Positions 12,602-22,259 are shown, counted from the first letter of the stretch. The stretch: 64,000 nt of DNA from Thauera butanivorans NBRC 103042 (GCF_001591165.1 NZ_BCUG01000015.1:1-64000); one strand, 5' to 3'. Notes: generated by a model from the letters alone, not told the origin. A program made the numbers and translations.

Positions 12602-13384
12602 ATGGACTCGAACATCTCGCTCGACTGCGCGGACGGCATCGCCACCATCGCGCTGAACAACCCGGCCAAGCTCAACGCGGTGAATGCGGCGATGTGGCGC
12701 GGCCTGTCCGCGGCCATGCAACGTGTGGCGAACGACCCGTCGATACGCTGCGTCATCCTGCGCGGTGTCGGCGACGAGGCTTTCGCCGCCGGCGGCGACA
12801 TCGAGGAATTCCTGACCGTGCGCGCCACGGTGGACGACGCCCTGCACTATCACGAGGAACTGGTCGCCGGCGCGCTGGAGGCCGTCCGCAATTGCGCGGT
12901 GCCGACGGTGGCTGCGATCCGCGGCGCCTGCATCGGCGGAGGGCTGGAGATCGCCGGCTGCTGCGACATCCGCATCGCCGGCGAGTCGTCGCGCTTCGGC
13001 GCGCCGATCAACAGGCTGGGATTCTCGATGTATCCGGGCGAGATGGCCGGCCTGCTGGCGCTGGTCGGCCCGGCGGTGGTGCTGGAGATCCTGCTCGAGG
13101 GCCGCATCCTGGACGCGCGCGAGGCGCTGCAGAAAGGCCTGCTGTCACGCGTCGTCGATGACGGGAAGGTGTTCGGCGAAGCGGCAGCCTGCGCCGCGCG
13201 CATCCGCGCCGGCGCCCCGCTGGTCGCGCGCTGGCACAAGCAGTGGGTGAAACGGCTGATGGGCGGCACGCCGCTGTCCGAGGCGGAGAAACGCCAGGCG
13301 TTCGACTTCCTGGCGACGGACGATTACCGCGAAGGGCTGGACGCCTTCCTGAACAAGAGAACGCCCCGGTTCACGGGGCGTTGA
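12602..13384 (+). CDS. Enoyl-CoA hydratase/isomerase family protein
   Basis: Crotonase-fold enzyme of 260 residues. The acyl-CoA oxyanion hole appears as the AFAAGGDIEEF and RGACIGGGLEIAGCCDIRIA segments. The family's second catalytic acid position lies near RLGFSMYPGEMAGLL. The substrate cannot be told from sequence; candidates are 2-enoyl-CoA hydration or an isomerase or dehalogenase-like role. The ATG at 12602 has no clear ribosome site. A TTG at 12587 in the same frame would add five residues. It is divergent from yjcH-actP and shares the palindromic spacer. A GC-rich hairpin with few T overlaps its stop codon. Confidence 0.85.
   Translation: MDSNISLDCADGIATIALNNPAKLNAVNAAMWRGLSAAMQRVANDPSIRCVILRGVGDEAFAAGGDIEEFLTVRATVDDALHYHEELVAGALEAVRNCAVPTVAAIRGACIGGGLEIAGCCDIRIAGESSRFGAPINRLGFSMYPGEMAGLLALVGPAVVLEILLEGRILDAREALQKGLLSRVVDDGKVFGEAAACAARIRAGAPLVARWHKQWVKRLMGGTPLSEAEKRQAFDFLATDDYREGLDAFLNKRTPRFTGR
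13360..13382. terminator. Hairpin at the enoyl-CoA hydratase/tolC-family convergence
   Basis: AACGCCCCG-GTTCA-CGGGGCGTT, a 9 bp perfect stem that overlaps the end of the hydratase gene and lies about 37 nt past the stop of the converging TolC-family gene. It has only a two-T tail, so termination may be partial. Confidence 0.5.
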
Positions 13385-13418
13385 ATCCGGCTGCGAGACC
13401 AGGGGAAACGGCAGGCCT

Positions 13419-14858
13419 TCAACGCTCGCCGGCTTCCCTCAGCGCTGCCTGGAACAAGGCTTCCTTGTCGATCTCGAGCGGCAGCGGCGCATCCGGCGGG
13501 CAGATCGAAGCCGGGTCGATCGTCTCGTCCTCGGCGCCCAGTTCGGCCGGTGTCGGCATGTCGTCGCGCGCGATGTCGAGCGTGCTCATCAGGCTGCCCA
13601 TGCCGTTGAGCGTGCGCGCCTGGGCCACGGACAGGTCGTAGCGGGCATTCACGTAGGCCCGCCGGGCCTGGAAGTATTCGTTCTCGCTGTCGAGCAGGTC
13701 GAGCAGCGTGCGCTGGCCGATGTCGAACTGGGCCCGATAGGCTTCACGCGCCTTCTCGATCGACAGCTGATGCTGGTCCAGATACGTCAATTGCTCCTGC
13801 AGGCGCTGGCTGTCGTTGTAGGCGATGGACAGCGTCTGGCGCAGATCGCGGCAGGCCTTTTCGCGCAGATCCTTGCTGATGTTCAGCTCTTCGGCCGCCT
13901 GGCGGATTCGTGCCTGATCGGCGCCGCCCCGGTACAGGTTGTAGGTGAACACGAGTTCCACCACGCCTTCGCGGGTGTTGCCCGACACGCCGTCGAGATT
14001 CCGGTCCAGCGCCTGGTGGGCCCGCAGGTCCAGACGCGGATGGTTGGCGGCGCGGCGCGCATCGACCATCGCCTGGCCGGCACGCACGTTCTCCACCGCG
14101 GCGTAGAGCGCCGGGTTGATGGTGAACGCGGTACGCAGCGCCTCATGCACCGAAGCCGGCAGCTTGTCGCGCCCGAGCACCTCGGGCAGCGCGGCCAGGG
14201 TCTCGTCGGGCACCGCGCCGACGATGCGCAGGTAGCGGGTGCCGACATCGTGCAGGTTGGACACTTCGGTCAACAGGTTCGACTCGGCCAGCGCCAGGCG
14301 CCCGCTTGCCTGCTCCAGGTCGACCCGCCGCCCCACGCCCGCATTGGCGCGTTCGGCAATCTGCTCGTGCACCCGCTTGTGCTCGACATAGTTCTGCTTG
14401 GCCAGCGCCACCAGTTCGCGGTAACGGAGCACGTCGGCATAGGCGCGCACGGATTCCAGTGCGGCGCTTTCGGACGCATCGACCAGTTCGTGGTAGCGCA
14501 CCAGCCGGGCGTGGCCGAAGTGCCTGACCTGATTGCGGGTGAAGAAGCCGTCATAGACCATCTGCCTGAGCGACAGCACCGCACCGCGACGGCTGTAGGT
14601 TTCGGCATCCTCGCCCGGCCGCTTCAGCCTTTCGCGCCCGATGCCGGCGGCCAGATCGACTTCCGGCAGATAAGCGCCACGGACGGCGTCCTGCTCGGCC
14701 TCCGAGGCCTTGAAGGCGTTCCAGCGCGCCTGCACTTCGGGGTTCGACACCACCGCCTGGCGCGCCGCATCGCGCAACTGCTCCGGCACCTGAGCCACGG
14801 ACAACGAAGGCAGCGCCGCCAGCACCGCGGCAGAAATCAACGTATATAGTCTTTGCAT
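13419..14858 (-). CDS. lapE: TolC family outer membrane protein, type I secretion (LapE/AggA-like)
   Basis: Outer membrane channel-tunnel of 479 residues that completes a type I secretion system. It has a signal peptide (MQRLYTLISAAVLAALPSLSVAQ) and two repeated coiled-coil/beta halves typical of TolC, for example LREAARQAVVSNPEVQARWNAF-like and FTINPALYAAVENVRAGQ helices and NEYFQARRAYVNARYDLSVAQARTLNGMG near the end. The frame is open to 14972, but the Met at 14858 begins the signal peptide. It is divergent from lapG-lapD-lapB-lapC, so it should export the Thr-rich adhesin encoded at 22.3 kb. The lapE symbol is by context; the TolC family call is secure. Confidence 0.9.
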   Translation of the reverse strand: MQRLYTLISAAVLAALPSLSVAQVPEQLRDAARQAVVSNPEVQARWNAFKASEAEQDAVRGAYLPEVDLAAGIGRERLKRPGEDAETYSRRGAVLSLRQMVYDGFFTRNQVRHFGHARLVRYHELVDASESAALESVRAYADVLRYRELVALAKQNYVEHKRVHEQIAERANAGVGRRVDLEQASGRLALAESNLLTEVSNLHDVGTRYLRIVGAVPDETLAALPEVLGRDKLPASVHEALRTAFTINPALYAAVENVRAGQAMVDARRAANHPRLDLRAHQALDRNLDGVSGNTREGVVELVFTYNLYRGGADQARIRQAAEELNISKDLREKACRDLRQTLSIAYNDSQRLQEQLTYLDQHQLSIEKAREAYRAQFDIGQRTLLDLLDSENEYFQARRAYVNARYDLSVAQARTLNGMGSLMSTLDIARDDMPTPAELGAEDETIDPASICPPDAPLPLEIDKEALFQAALREAGER

Positions 14859-15067
14859 TCTTTTTGTTTCCCCATGTACTCGTCCGGCGCACATCGCGCA
14901 TACGCCACGCGCATGAACCCGCAGCAAGCATCGGCAACGATGGTAATGGCCCGATCCCGAAGCATCTGCCAATTAATTAACGTCGCCGGTCAACTAAGGG
15001 CATCGCCACGGCTCCGCTGCCGCGGCGATCCACCATAATCGCCCCCCACAGTCCTCCTCCCCCGTCC
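14859..15067. promoter_or_regulatory. Divergent promoter region lapE/lapG
   Basis: A 209 bp spacer between the two halves of the lap locus. It contains an AT-rich spot with the palindrome TTAATTAA at 14973-14980. I see no convincing -35/-10 pair or sigma-54 element. Confidence 0.35.
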
Positions 15068-15796
15068 ATGCCCGCCACAGCCACCGCCCGCCGCCGCTCA
15101 GGACTCGCTCCGCCAGCGTTCGCGGCGTGGCTGTGCATGCTGTGCTTCAGCGCCCTTGTCGGCGCAGTCCCCGCCTTTCCGGGCTTCGACCGCATGCAGC
15201 AGATCGCGGCGCAGCGCTACGGCCAGTCGGCGGTGAAAGCTGTCCTCGCCTGGCGGCAACTGCTCGACGATCTGCAGCAGGAAGGGCATTCCGTCGAAGA
15301 CAAGCTCAGCCGGGTGAATGCCTTCTTCAATGCGCGCCTCCGCTTCGACGACGACATCGCGGTATGGCGCGTGGCCGACTACTGGGCGACACCGCTCGAA
15401 GCGCTGGCCCGCGCCGCCGGCGACTGCGAGGACTTCGCCATCGCCAAGTACATGACGCTGCGCCTGCTCGGCATCGACGACAGCCGCCTCCGCCTGATCT
15501 ACGTGCGCGCCCGCATCGGCGGACCGGACAGCCAGGTATCGCAGGCCCACATGGTTCTGGGCTACTACCCCGAACCAAGCGCGGAACCGCTGATCCTCGA
15601 CAACCTGATCCGCGACATCCGGCCGGCCGCACGGCGCCCCGATCTCTTCCCGGTATTCAGCTTCAATGCCGATGGCCTGTGGGTCGCCGGCGCCCTGCAG
15701 CCGTCGGCCGCCCCTGGCGCCCGGCTGTCGCGCTGGCGCGACGTGCTCGACCGCGCCCGCGCCGAAGGCCTCGTCCTTCCCGGCAAACAGCCATGA
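15068..15796 (+). CDS. lapG: Periplasmic LapG-type transglutaminase-like cysteine protease
   Basis: Periplasmic protease (BTLCP family) that cleaves the N-terminal retention module of a LapA-type adhesin to release it from the cell surface. The 242 residues have an N-terminal hydrophobic export segment (about 16-33). The catalytic triad reads C120 (RAAGDCEDFA), H161 (QAHMVLGYY) and D178 (LILDNL). D119 and E121 flank the Cys as in the calcium-binding site of known LapG. It lies 28 nt upstream of lapD, whose product sequesters LapG when c-di-GMP is high. A matching cleavage site is present in the adhesin at 22.3 kb. Confidence 0.93.
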   Translation: MPATATARRRSGLAPPAFAAWLCMLCFSALVGAVPAFPGFDRMQQIAAQRYGQSAVKAVLAWRQLLDDLQQEGHSVEDKLSRVNAFFNARLRFDDDIAVWRVADYWATPLEALARAAGDCEDFAIAKYMTLRLLGIDDSRLRLIYVRARIGGPDSQVSQAHMVLGYYPEPSAEPLILDNLIRDIRPAARRPDLFPVFSFNADGLWVAGALQPSAAPGARLSRWRDVLDRARAEGLVLPGKQP

Positions 15797-15824
15797 ACGC
15801 CCTTTCTTCCGGAGCCACCGCACC

Positions 15825-17759
15825 ATGTCCCTGATCAAGCAACTCTGGCTCGCGATCGCCCTGGTCACCGCGCTATCGCTCGGTGGCAGTTTCATCGTCA
15901 GCACCTTGTCGGCCCGCCACTACCTGCAACAGGAACTGGCGCTCAAGAACATGGACAACGCCACCTCGCTGGCCCTGTCCCTGTCGCAGATGCCCAAGGA
16001 TGGCGTCACCGTCGAACTGCAGATCGCCGCCCAGTTCGACACCGGGCACTATCGCCTGATCCGTCTGACGGGCCCGGGCGGCGACGTGCTCGTCGAACGC
16101 GAATACGGCGGCGAGGCGGCAAAAGCGCCACACTGGTTCATGGCGCTGGTACCGATCGAAACCCGTGCCGGCATCGCCCAGGTACAGGACGGCTGGCACC
16201 AGTTCGGTACGCTTCAGGTCGAGACGCACGACCGCTACGCCTACGATTCGCTGTGGACGTCCACCCAGCAGTTGCTGTGGTGGTTCCTGGGCAGCGGACT
16301 GCTGGCCGGACTGATCGGCACCTTCGCGCTGAAACGGCTCACCCGTCCGCTCGAAAGCATGGTCGAGCAGGCGGAAGCCATCGGCAACCGCCGCTTCATC
16401 ACCATTCCCGAGCCGCGCACGCTGGAGTTCCGCAGCGTCGTGCGCGCCCTGAACGCCTTGTCCGAACGCATCCGCACGATGCTGACCCAGGAATCGCAAA
16501 GACTGGAGCAGTTGCGCCGCCAGACCCAGCACGACGAGCTGACCGGCCTGTTCAACCGCTCGCAGTTCCTGAATCAGCTCGATGCCGCCCTGTCGCGCCA
16601 CGACGCCGATGCCAGCGGCTTCATCTACGCGCTGCGGATCACCAGCCTGGCCGAACTGAACCGGCACGCCGGGCGCGCCAGGGTGGACGAAACGCTCGTT
16701 CGGCTCGCTGCCGCGCTGCGCGCCTTCCCTCTCCCCGCCGCCCGGCTCGACCATGGCCGCCTGAACGCATCCGAGTTCGCACTCCTGGCCCAGGGCGAAG
16801 GCGAAGACAGCCTCGGCATGCTCGACACACTGACCGCGCAATTGCATGCGCTCGTGCGCGAACAATTGCCGGAAGCGGAGCTCTTCGCCGCGAGCGCCCA
16901 CTACACCGCTGGCGAAGCGCGCGGCCCCTTGCTGGCATCTCTCGATGGCGCCCTCGCCAGGGCTGAACAGAGCGGCGCCCGCCACACCGTGATCGCCGAC
17001 GCACGGCCGCCGCTATACACCAGCGCCGATGCCTGGCGGACGGCCATCGTGAAAGCGCTGGAGCACGGCGGCCTGGCCCTGCATCGCTTTCCGGTGCTCG
17101 ACATGGCGGGGCAGGTGATCCATTACGAATCTCCGGTCCGGCTCTGCCTGGCAGGCGACTGGCTCAATGCCGGACAATTTCTGCCCTGGGCCGCCCGCTG
17201 CGGCCAGGCCGAGCGGATCGATGCGCAGGTGCTCGCCACGGCCTGCGAAACACTCGCCAGGGATCCTGCCTGCCCGGGGCTGTCAATCAATCTGTCCACC
17301 GAGGCGCTCGGCCACACCAGCATGCGCGAGAGCTTCATCGCCACGCTGCAGGCCCATCGCCAGATCGCGCGCCGGCTGTGGGTGGACGTGCAGGAAAGCT
17401 CCGCGCTGCGCCACCCGACCGAGTTCCGCATGCTCTGCACCGCATTGAGCGCGCTCGGCTGCAAAGTCGGGCTGAAGCATGCCGGACAGGATTTTGCCCA
17501 CATCCCCGGGCTGCACGAACTGGGGCTCGATTACATCAAGATCAGCGCAGCCTTCATCCGCGACATCGACCACACACCGGGCAATCAGACCCTGGTACAC
17601 AGCTTATGCACGCTCGCCCACTCCATCGGGCTGACGGTGATTGCCGAAGGCGTCGGCAATCCCGGCGAAGCCTCGACCCTGGCCGGGCTCGGACTGGACG
17701 GCATGACCGGACCCGGCCTGCCGGCCGCGCCCGATCGAACCATGCCCGGCTCGCGGTGA
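15825..17759 (+). CDS. lapD: LapD-type c-di-GMP receptor with degenerate GGDEF and EAL domains
   Basis: Inner membrane receptor of 644 residues. Order: transmembrane helix 1 (about 7-27), periplasmic output domain, helix 2 (about 149-169), HAMP (about 170-222), degenerate GGDEF (about 240-385) and degenerate EAL (about 400-640). RLNASEF stands where GGDEF belongs (about 311-317), and ESPVRL (about 435-440) replaces the EAL signature, so it should bind c-di-GMP rather than make or destroy it. W124 in QDGWHQFG matches the Trp of Pseudomonas LapD that docks LapG. The start at 15825 is set by the membrane helix; the frame is open upstream within lapG. Its partner gene lapG is just upstream. Confidence 0.92.
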   Translation: MSLIKQLWLAIALVTALSLGGSFIVSTLSARHYLQQELALKNMDNATSLALSLSQMPKDGVTVELQIAAQFDTGHYRLIRLTGPGGDVLVEREYGGEAAKAPHWFMALVPIETRAGIAQVQDGWHQFGTLQVETHDRYAYDSLWTSTQQLLWWFLGSGLLAGLIGTFALKRLTRPLESMVEQAEAIGNRRFITIPEPRTLEFRSVVRALNALSERIRTMLTQESQRLEQLRRQTQHDELTGLFNRSQFLNQLDAALSRHDADASGFIYALRITSLAELNRHAGRARVDETLVRLAAALRAFPLPAARLDHGRLNASEFALLAQGEGEDSLGMLDTLTAQLHALVREQLPEAELFAASAHYTAGEARGPLLASLDGALARAEQSGARHTVIADARPPLYTSADAWRTAIVKALEHGGLALHRFPVLDMAGQVIHYESPVRLCLAGDWLNAGQFLPWAARCGQAERIDAQVLATACETLARDPACPGLSINLSTEALGHTSMRESFIATLQAHRQIARRLWVDVQESSALRHPTEFRMLCTALSALGCKVGLKHAGQDFAHIPGLHELGLDYIKISAAFIRDIDHTPGNQTLVHSLCTLAHSIGLTVIAEGVGNPGEASTLAGLGLDGMTGPGLPAAPDRTMPGSR

Positions 17760-17941
17760 CGGCAGCGCCTTTCTTTGCGTGATCGAGGAACACGGTCACG
17801 CTTCACGACGGCAGCTGCATGCCAGAATTCCGGGTGTGGCCGGCACTTCCCGGCGACACCCGGCCGATGCCACCGACATCGCATCGAGCCGTACCCGGAC
17901 GTGCCTGATTCACCATTTCTTTCTGAAAGGTTGCCTGACTC

Positions 17942-20140
17942 GTGGCTGAAGGATCTGTAGCGGACTTCCCACTCGAGATGACGCCGCCGGAACCCATCGA
18001 AGCGGCTGCAAATACGCCATCCGGCACCGCCGACGACCTGCTCGACTGCCTGCTGCTGGTGGCACGCGCCCACGGCCGCACGACGACGCGCGACGCAATC
18101 CTCGCCGGCCTCCCCGTCGGCGCCGAAGGCCTGAAGCCCTCGCAGTTCGAGCGTGCAGCCAAGCGGGCCGGCTTCACCAGCCGCATCGTGTGCAAGCCGC
18201 TCGCGGGGCTCAACGACGCACTGCTGCCGACCATCCTGCTGCTGCACGGCAACACCGCCTGCGTGCTGACGGGCTGGAGCGAGGATCGCAGCCATGCCCG
18301 CGTGATCTTTCCCGAACTCGGCGAAGCGGTGGTCGACCTCCCCTTGCCGGAATTGCAGGCGCGCTGGAGCGGCCGCGCGATCCACATGCGGCCGAAAGCG
18401 CATTTCGATGCGCGAACCCCGGCCGTGCGCACCCACCGCGGCGAACACTGGTTCTGGGGTGCGATCATCGAGAACCGCTCGCTGTACCGGGACGTGCTGC
18501 TGGCCGCCTTCATGATCAACGTCTTCGCACTCGGCGTGCCGCTGTTCACCATGAACGTGTACGACCGCGTGGTACCCAACAACGCGGTCGAAACCCTGTG
18601 GGTGCTTGCCGCGGGCGTCATCGTCGTACTGGTCGGCGACCTCGTGCTGCGCACGCTGCGCGGCTATTTCGTCGACCTGGCCGGCAACCGTGCCGACCTG
18701 AGGATCTCGGCGCTGATCATGGAGCGCGTGCTCGGCATGCGCATGGAAGCGCGCCCCGCCTCGGCCGGCTCCTTCGCCGCCAACCTGCGCGCATTCGAAT
18801 CGGTGCGCGACTTCATCGGCTCGGCAACGGTGGTGGCCTTCATCGACGTGCCCTTCGCCGTGGTCTTCCTGGCGGTGATCGGCTGGATCGCGTGGCCGAT
18901 GCTGCTGCCCTTCGCCGCCGGCGTCGCCATCGTGCTGCTCTACGCCCTGAGCGTGCAGCGCCGCATGCACGAGCTGTCCGAGCTGACCTACCGCGCCGGC
19001 GCCCAGCGCAACGCCACGCTCATCGAAGGCCTGGTCGGACTCGAAACCGTCAAGTCGCTCGGCGCCGAGGCGCCGCTGCAACTCAAGTGGGAAAAGAGCG
19101 CCGCGCTTCTCGCCCGGGTTGCGGCGCAGCTGCGGCTGCTGTCGGCCACCGTCAGCAACGGCACCTCGACCGTGCAGCAACTGGTCAGCGTGTCGATGAT
19201 CGTGCTCGGCGTGTATCTGATCGGCCGCGGCGAGCTGTCGATGGGCGGCCTGATCGCCTGCTATCTGCTGTCATCCCGTGCGATGGCACCGATCGGCCAG
19301 GTCGCCGGCCTGCTGGTCCAGTACCACAATGCCTCCACCGCGCTCGAATCGCTCGACCAGATGATGAAGCGTGAAGTCGAACGCCCCGAAGGCAGCAGCT
19401 TCATCAGCCGCGGCAGCTTCCGCGGCGAAATCGAATTCCGCGACGTCAGCTTCACCTACCCCGGCCAGGAAACCGAGTCCTTGCGCACGGTGTCGCTGCG
19501 CATCCGCCCGGGCGAACGGGTCGGCATCCTCGGCCGCATCGGCTCGGGCAAGACGACGCTGGAAAAGCTGATCCTCGGCCTGTACCGGCCCAGCGCCGGC
19601 GCAGTGCTGATCGACGGCATCGACCAGCGCCAGCTCGACCCCGCCGAGCTCCGCCGCCACATCGGCTACGTGCAGCAGGACAGCACGCTGTTCTACGGCA
19701 CCCTGCGCGAGAACATCACCATCGCCGCGCCGCAGGCCGACGATGCGGCAGTCATCCGCGCCGCCGAGACGGCCGGCATCCTCGATTTCGTCAATTCGCA
19801 TCCGCGCGGCTTCGACATGCTGATCGGCGAGCGCGGCGAATCCCTCTCCGGCGGCCAGCGCCAGGGCGTCGCCATCGCCCGCGCAGTCATCAACGACCCG
19901 CCCATGCTGCTGCTCGACGAACCGACCGCGTCGATGGACCACTCGAGCGAGGAAACGATCAAGCGCCGCCTGGCCGAATTCGCCCGCGACAAGACGCTGC
20001 TGATCGTCACGCACCGCACTTCGCTGCTCGATCTGGTCGACCGCATCATCGTCCTCGACGGCGGCCGCATCGTCGCCGACGGACCCAAGGCGCAGGTGGT
20101 CGAAGCCTTGCGCCAGGGCCGTATCGGAAGGGGTGCGTGA
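17942..20140 (+). CDS. lapB: Type I secretion ABC exporter, permease/ATPase (LapB-like)
   Basis: Inner membrane ATPase of 732 residues that drives adhesin export. An N-terminal C39 peptidase-like domain (about 30-155) resembles the non-cleaving type that only docks substrate. A six-helix ABC exporter membrane domain (about 175-460) and a nucleotide-binding domain follow. The latter has Walker A GRIGSGKTT near residue 530, Q-loop YVQQDSTLF, signature SLSGGQRQ and Walker B LLLDEPTA. The start is a GTG at 17942 with AAAGG about 12 nt upstream, so a slightly later start is possible. Its stop overlaps the adaptor gene start. The 182 nt gap from lapD shows no clear terminator. Confidence 0.92.
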   Translation: MAEGSVADFPLEMTPPEPIEAAANTPSGTADDLLDCLLLVARAHGRTTTRDAILAGLPVGAEGLKPSQFERAAKRAGFTSRIVCKPLAGLNDALLPTILLLHGNTACVLTGWSEDRSHARVIFPELGEAVVDLPLPELQARWSGRAIHMRPKAHFDARTPAVRTHRGEHWFWGAIIENRSLYRDVLLAAFMINVFALGVPLFTMNVYDRVVPNNAVETLWVLAAGVIVVLVGDLVLRTLRGYFVDLAGNRADLRISALIMERVLGMRMEARPASAGSFAANLRAFESVRDFIGSATVVAFIDVPFAVVFLAVIGWIAWPMLLPFAAGVAIVLLYALSVQRRMHELSELTYRAGAQRNATLIEGLVGLETVKSLGAEAPLQLKWEKSAALLARVAAQLRLLSATVSNGTSTVQQLVSVSMIVLGVYLIGRGELSMGGLIACYLLSSRAMAPIGQVAGLLVQYHNASTALESLDQMMKREVERPEGSSFISRGSFRGEIEFRDVSFTYPGQETESLRTVSLRIRPGERVGILGRIGSGKTTLEKLILGLYRPSAGAVLIDGIDQRQLDPAELRRHIGYVQQDSTLFYGTLRENITIAAPQADDAAVIRAAETAGILDFVNSHPRGFDMLIGERGESLSGGQRQGVAIARAVINDPPMLLLDEPTASMDHSSEETIKRRLAEFARDKTLLIVTHRTSLLDLVDRIIVLDGGRIVADGPKAQVVEALRQGRIGRGA

Positions 20141-21555
20141 TGGGCGCCATCGAAGAACGCGCCTTCAAGAACATCGGCGAGCTCTCCGGCCGCCCTGCGA
20201 ATGCCGGCAGCCGGATGTTCGGCGGAATGCTGTCGCGGCTGAGCTCGATCGAGCGCGACGACAGCCTCGACTGGTCGAGCGATGCCGACTGGGCCCGCCT
20301 GCAGCAGGAACCGCTGCGCGCCCGCGCCCTGCTGCGCATCGCCGCGGTGGCGGTGGTGCTGTTGCTGGTCTGGGCAGCCTTCGCCAAGGTGGATGAAGTC
20401 ACCCGTGGCGAGGCCAGGGTGATTCCGTCGCGCCAACTGCAGATCGTGCAATCGGTCGACGGCGGCGTGGTCGACAGCATCGAAGTGCGCGAAGGCCAGG
20501 TCGTCGAAGCCGGCGAACTGCTGCTGAAGGTCGACCCCACCCGCTTCATGTCCTCGCTGCTCGAAAACCGTGCCGAATACCTGTCGCTCGAAGCCAAGCG
20601 CGCGCGGCTCGAGGCGCTGACCCAGGGCACGCCGTTCTCCCCGCCGGCGGAAGTCGAGCAGGAAGCGGCAGACATCGTCGCCCACGAACGCCGGCTCTAC
20701 GAGTCGTCGCAGGCCGAGATGGAGGCACAGCTTTCGATCGCCCGCGACCAGCGGCGCCAGCGCGAACAGGAACTGAACGAAGTCCGGGCGCGCCATTCGC
20801 AAGCCGGCAGCGCCCTCGGCCTCGCCCAGCAGGAACTGAAGGTGACCAAGCCGCTGGCCTCGTCGGGCGCGGTTTCCGAAGTCGAACTGCTGCGCCTGGA
20901 ACGCGACGTCGCCCGCCTGCGCGGCGAGCGCGACCAGGCCGCGGCACAGATATCGCGGGTGCAGTCGGCAATCACGGAATCGACGCGCAAGATCCAGGAG
21001 ATCGAGCTGAACGTCCGCAACCAGTTGCGCGGCGAGCTCTCCGAGACCATGTCGCGGCTGAGCAGCCTGTCGCAAGGCAGCCGTATGCTGGCCGACCGCG
21101 TCAAGCATGCCGACATCCGCTCGCCGGTGCGCGGCACCGTGCAGCGCCTGCGGGTGAACACCGTCGGCGGCGTGGTCCAGCCGGGCAAGGAAGTGGTGGA
21201 GATCGTGCCGCTCGACGATGCGCTGATCCTCGAAGCCAGGATCAAGCCGAGCGACATCGCCTTCCTTCGCCCCGGCCAGCAGGCGCTGGTCAAGTTCTCC
21301 GCCTACGACTTCGCCATCTACGGCGGACTCCAGGCCGAGGTCGAGCATATTTCGGCGGACACCGTGGTCGATGAAAAAGGCAACGCCGCCTATGTCGTCC
21401 GCGTGCGGACCCACGAATCGACGCTGGGCGAGGGCCTTCCCATCATCCCGGGCATGATGGCCGACGTGGATATCCTCACCGGCAAGAAAACCATCCTTTC
21501 CTATCTGCTCAAGCCCGTGCTGCGGGCAAAAGCCAATGCGCTGACAGAACGATGA
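20140..21555 (+). CDS. lapC: HlyD family type I secretion membrane-fusion adaptor (LapC-like)
   Basis: Periplasmic adaptor of 471 residues linking the ABC exporter to the TolC-type channel. It has a cytoplasmic N-terminus, one transmembrane helix (about 66-86; LLRIAAVAVVLLLVWAAFAKV), a lipoyl-like segment (IVQSVDGGVVDSIEVREGQVVEAGELLLKVD read as overlapping pieces), long coiled coils (about 150-330) and a beta-barrel/second lipoyl half (IRSPVRGTVQRLRVNTVGGVVQPG). The ATG at 20140 is used, with GGAAGGGG upstream; a GTG one codon earlier is possible. It overlaps lapB at its start and the LuxR gene by ATGA at its end, giving tight translational coupling. Confidence 0.93.
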   Translation: MGAIEERAFKNIGELSGRPANAGSRMFGGMLSRLSSIERDDSLDWSSDADWARLQQEPLRARALLRIAAVAVVLLLVWAAFAKVDEVTRGEARVIPSRQLQIVQSVDGGVVDSIEVREGQVVEAGELLLKVDPTRFMSSLLENRAEYLSLEAKRARLEALTQGTPFSPPAEVEQEAADIVAHERRLYESSQAEMEAQLSIARDQRRQREQELNEVRARHSQAGSALGLAQQELKVTKPLASSGAVSEVELLRLERDVARLRGERDQAAAQISRVQSAITESTRKIQEIELNVRNQLRGELSETMSRLSSLSQGSRMLADRVKHADIRSPVRGTVQRLRVNTVGGVVQPGKEVVEIVPLDDALILEARIKPSDIAFLRPGQQALVKFSAYDFAIYGGLQAEVEHISADTVVDEKGNAAYVVRVRTHESTLGEGLPIIPGMMADVDILTGKKTILSYLLKPVLRAKANALTER

Positions 21556-22235
21556 ACCGAGACATTTTCATCAGCGGCCATTCGATCGCGGCCGCCCGCT
21601 GGCAACAAGCCATTCCGCACGCGCTGCTCGCCGAATCCGGCCGCGGCTTCGGCATCGGCCCGAACGACCTGGTCTGGCTGAGCGCCGAACTGCCCGACTG
21701 GCGCAGCCGGATCGCCGATCTGGTCAAGCAGAACGGCTGCAGCGTCGTCGTGCTCTCGCTGCAGCCCGACCAGCGCGAGGCAATCGCCGCGCTCGAACTG
21801 GGCGCCCGCGGCTATGCGCATGCGCTCGCTGCGCCATCCCTGCTGCGCGAAGTCGCGACGGTGGTGCGGCACGGCGGCTTGTGGGTGGGCGAGGAACTGA
21901 TCGGCCGGCTGCTGGGCGCACTGCAGTCCCATCTGCCTGCCGCGAAGGACGACGCGCTCGCCGCGCTGTCGCAGCGCGAACGCGAAGTGGCACAGGCGGT
22001 GGCTTCCGGCATGAGCAACAAGGAGGTGGCGCGCATGCTCGGCATCACCGAGCGCACGGTCAAAGCCCATCTGGGCGCCATCTTCGAGAAGCTGGGCGTG
22101 CGCGACCGGCTGCAGCTGGCACTACGCGTCGGCGCCGCCGGGATGCCTGCCGGCGGCTCACCGGCAAAGGCTGCCGAAGAGATTTCCGCGCCCCTGTCCT
22201 TTGGTCCAATGGTCCCGGCCGGCGGCGCGACATAG
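21552..22235 (+). CDS. LuxR/NarL-type regulator with degenerate receiver domain
   Basis: A 227-residue protein with a response-regulator-like N-terminus (about 1-125) and a C-terminal LuxR helix-turn-helix (about 143-205; LSQREREVAQAVASGMSNKEVARMLGITERTVKAHLGAIFEKL, read as overlapping motifs). In the receiver half the phospho-acceptor region reads LVWLSAELPDW, with Ser where Asp is expected, and the conserved Lys region reads GARGYAHAL. It is therefore probably not switched by phosphorylation. It overlaps lapC by ATGA and directly precedes the adhesin gene, so adhesin expression is the likely target. No histidine kinase gene is nearby. Similar orphan regulators occur in other lap clusters (from memory). 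Confidence 0.85.
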   Translation: MNRDIFISGHSIAAARWQQAIPHALLAESGRGFGIGPNDLVWLSAELPDWRSRIADLVKQNGCSVVVLSLQPDQREAIAALELGARGYAHALAAPSLLREVATVVRHGGLWVGEELIGRLLGALQSHLPAAKDDALAALSQREREVAQAVASGMSNKEVARMLGITERTVKAHLGAIFEKLGVRDRLQLALRVGAAGMPAGGSPAKAAEEISAPLSFGPMVPAGGAT

Positions 22236-22259
22236 GATCGGGTCACGTTGAAATCCTGT

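Noticed and set aside
12113-12853. Extended frame upstream of the DUF485 gene
   Set aside because: The upstream part is opposite the enoyl-CoA hydratase gene; the GTG at 12433 with GAGGGAG is the natural start.
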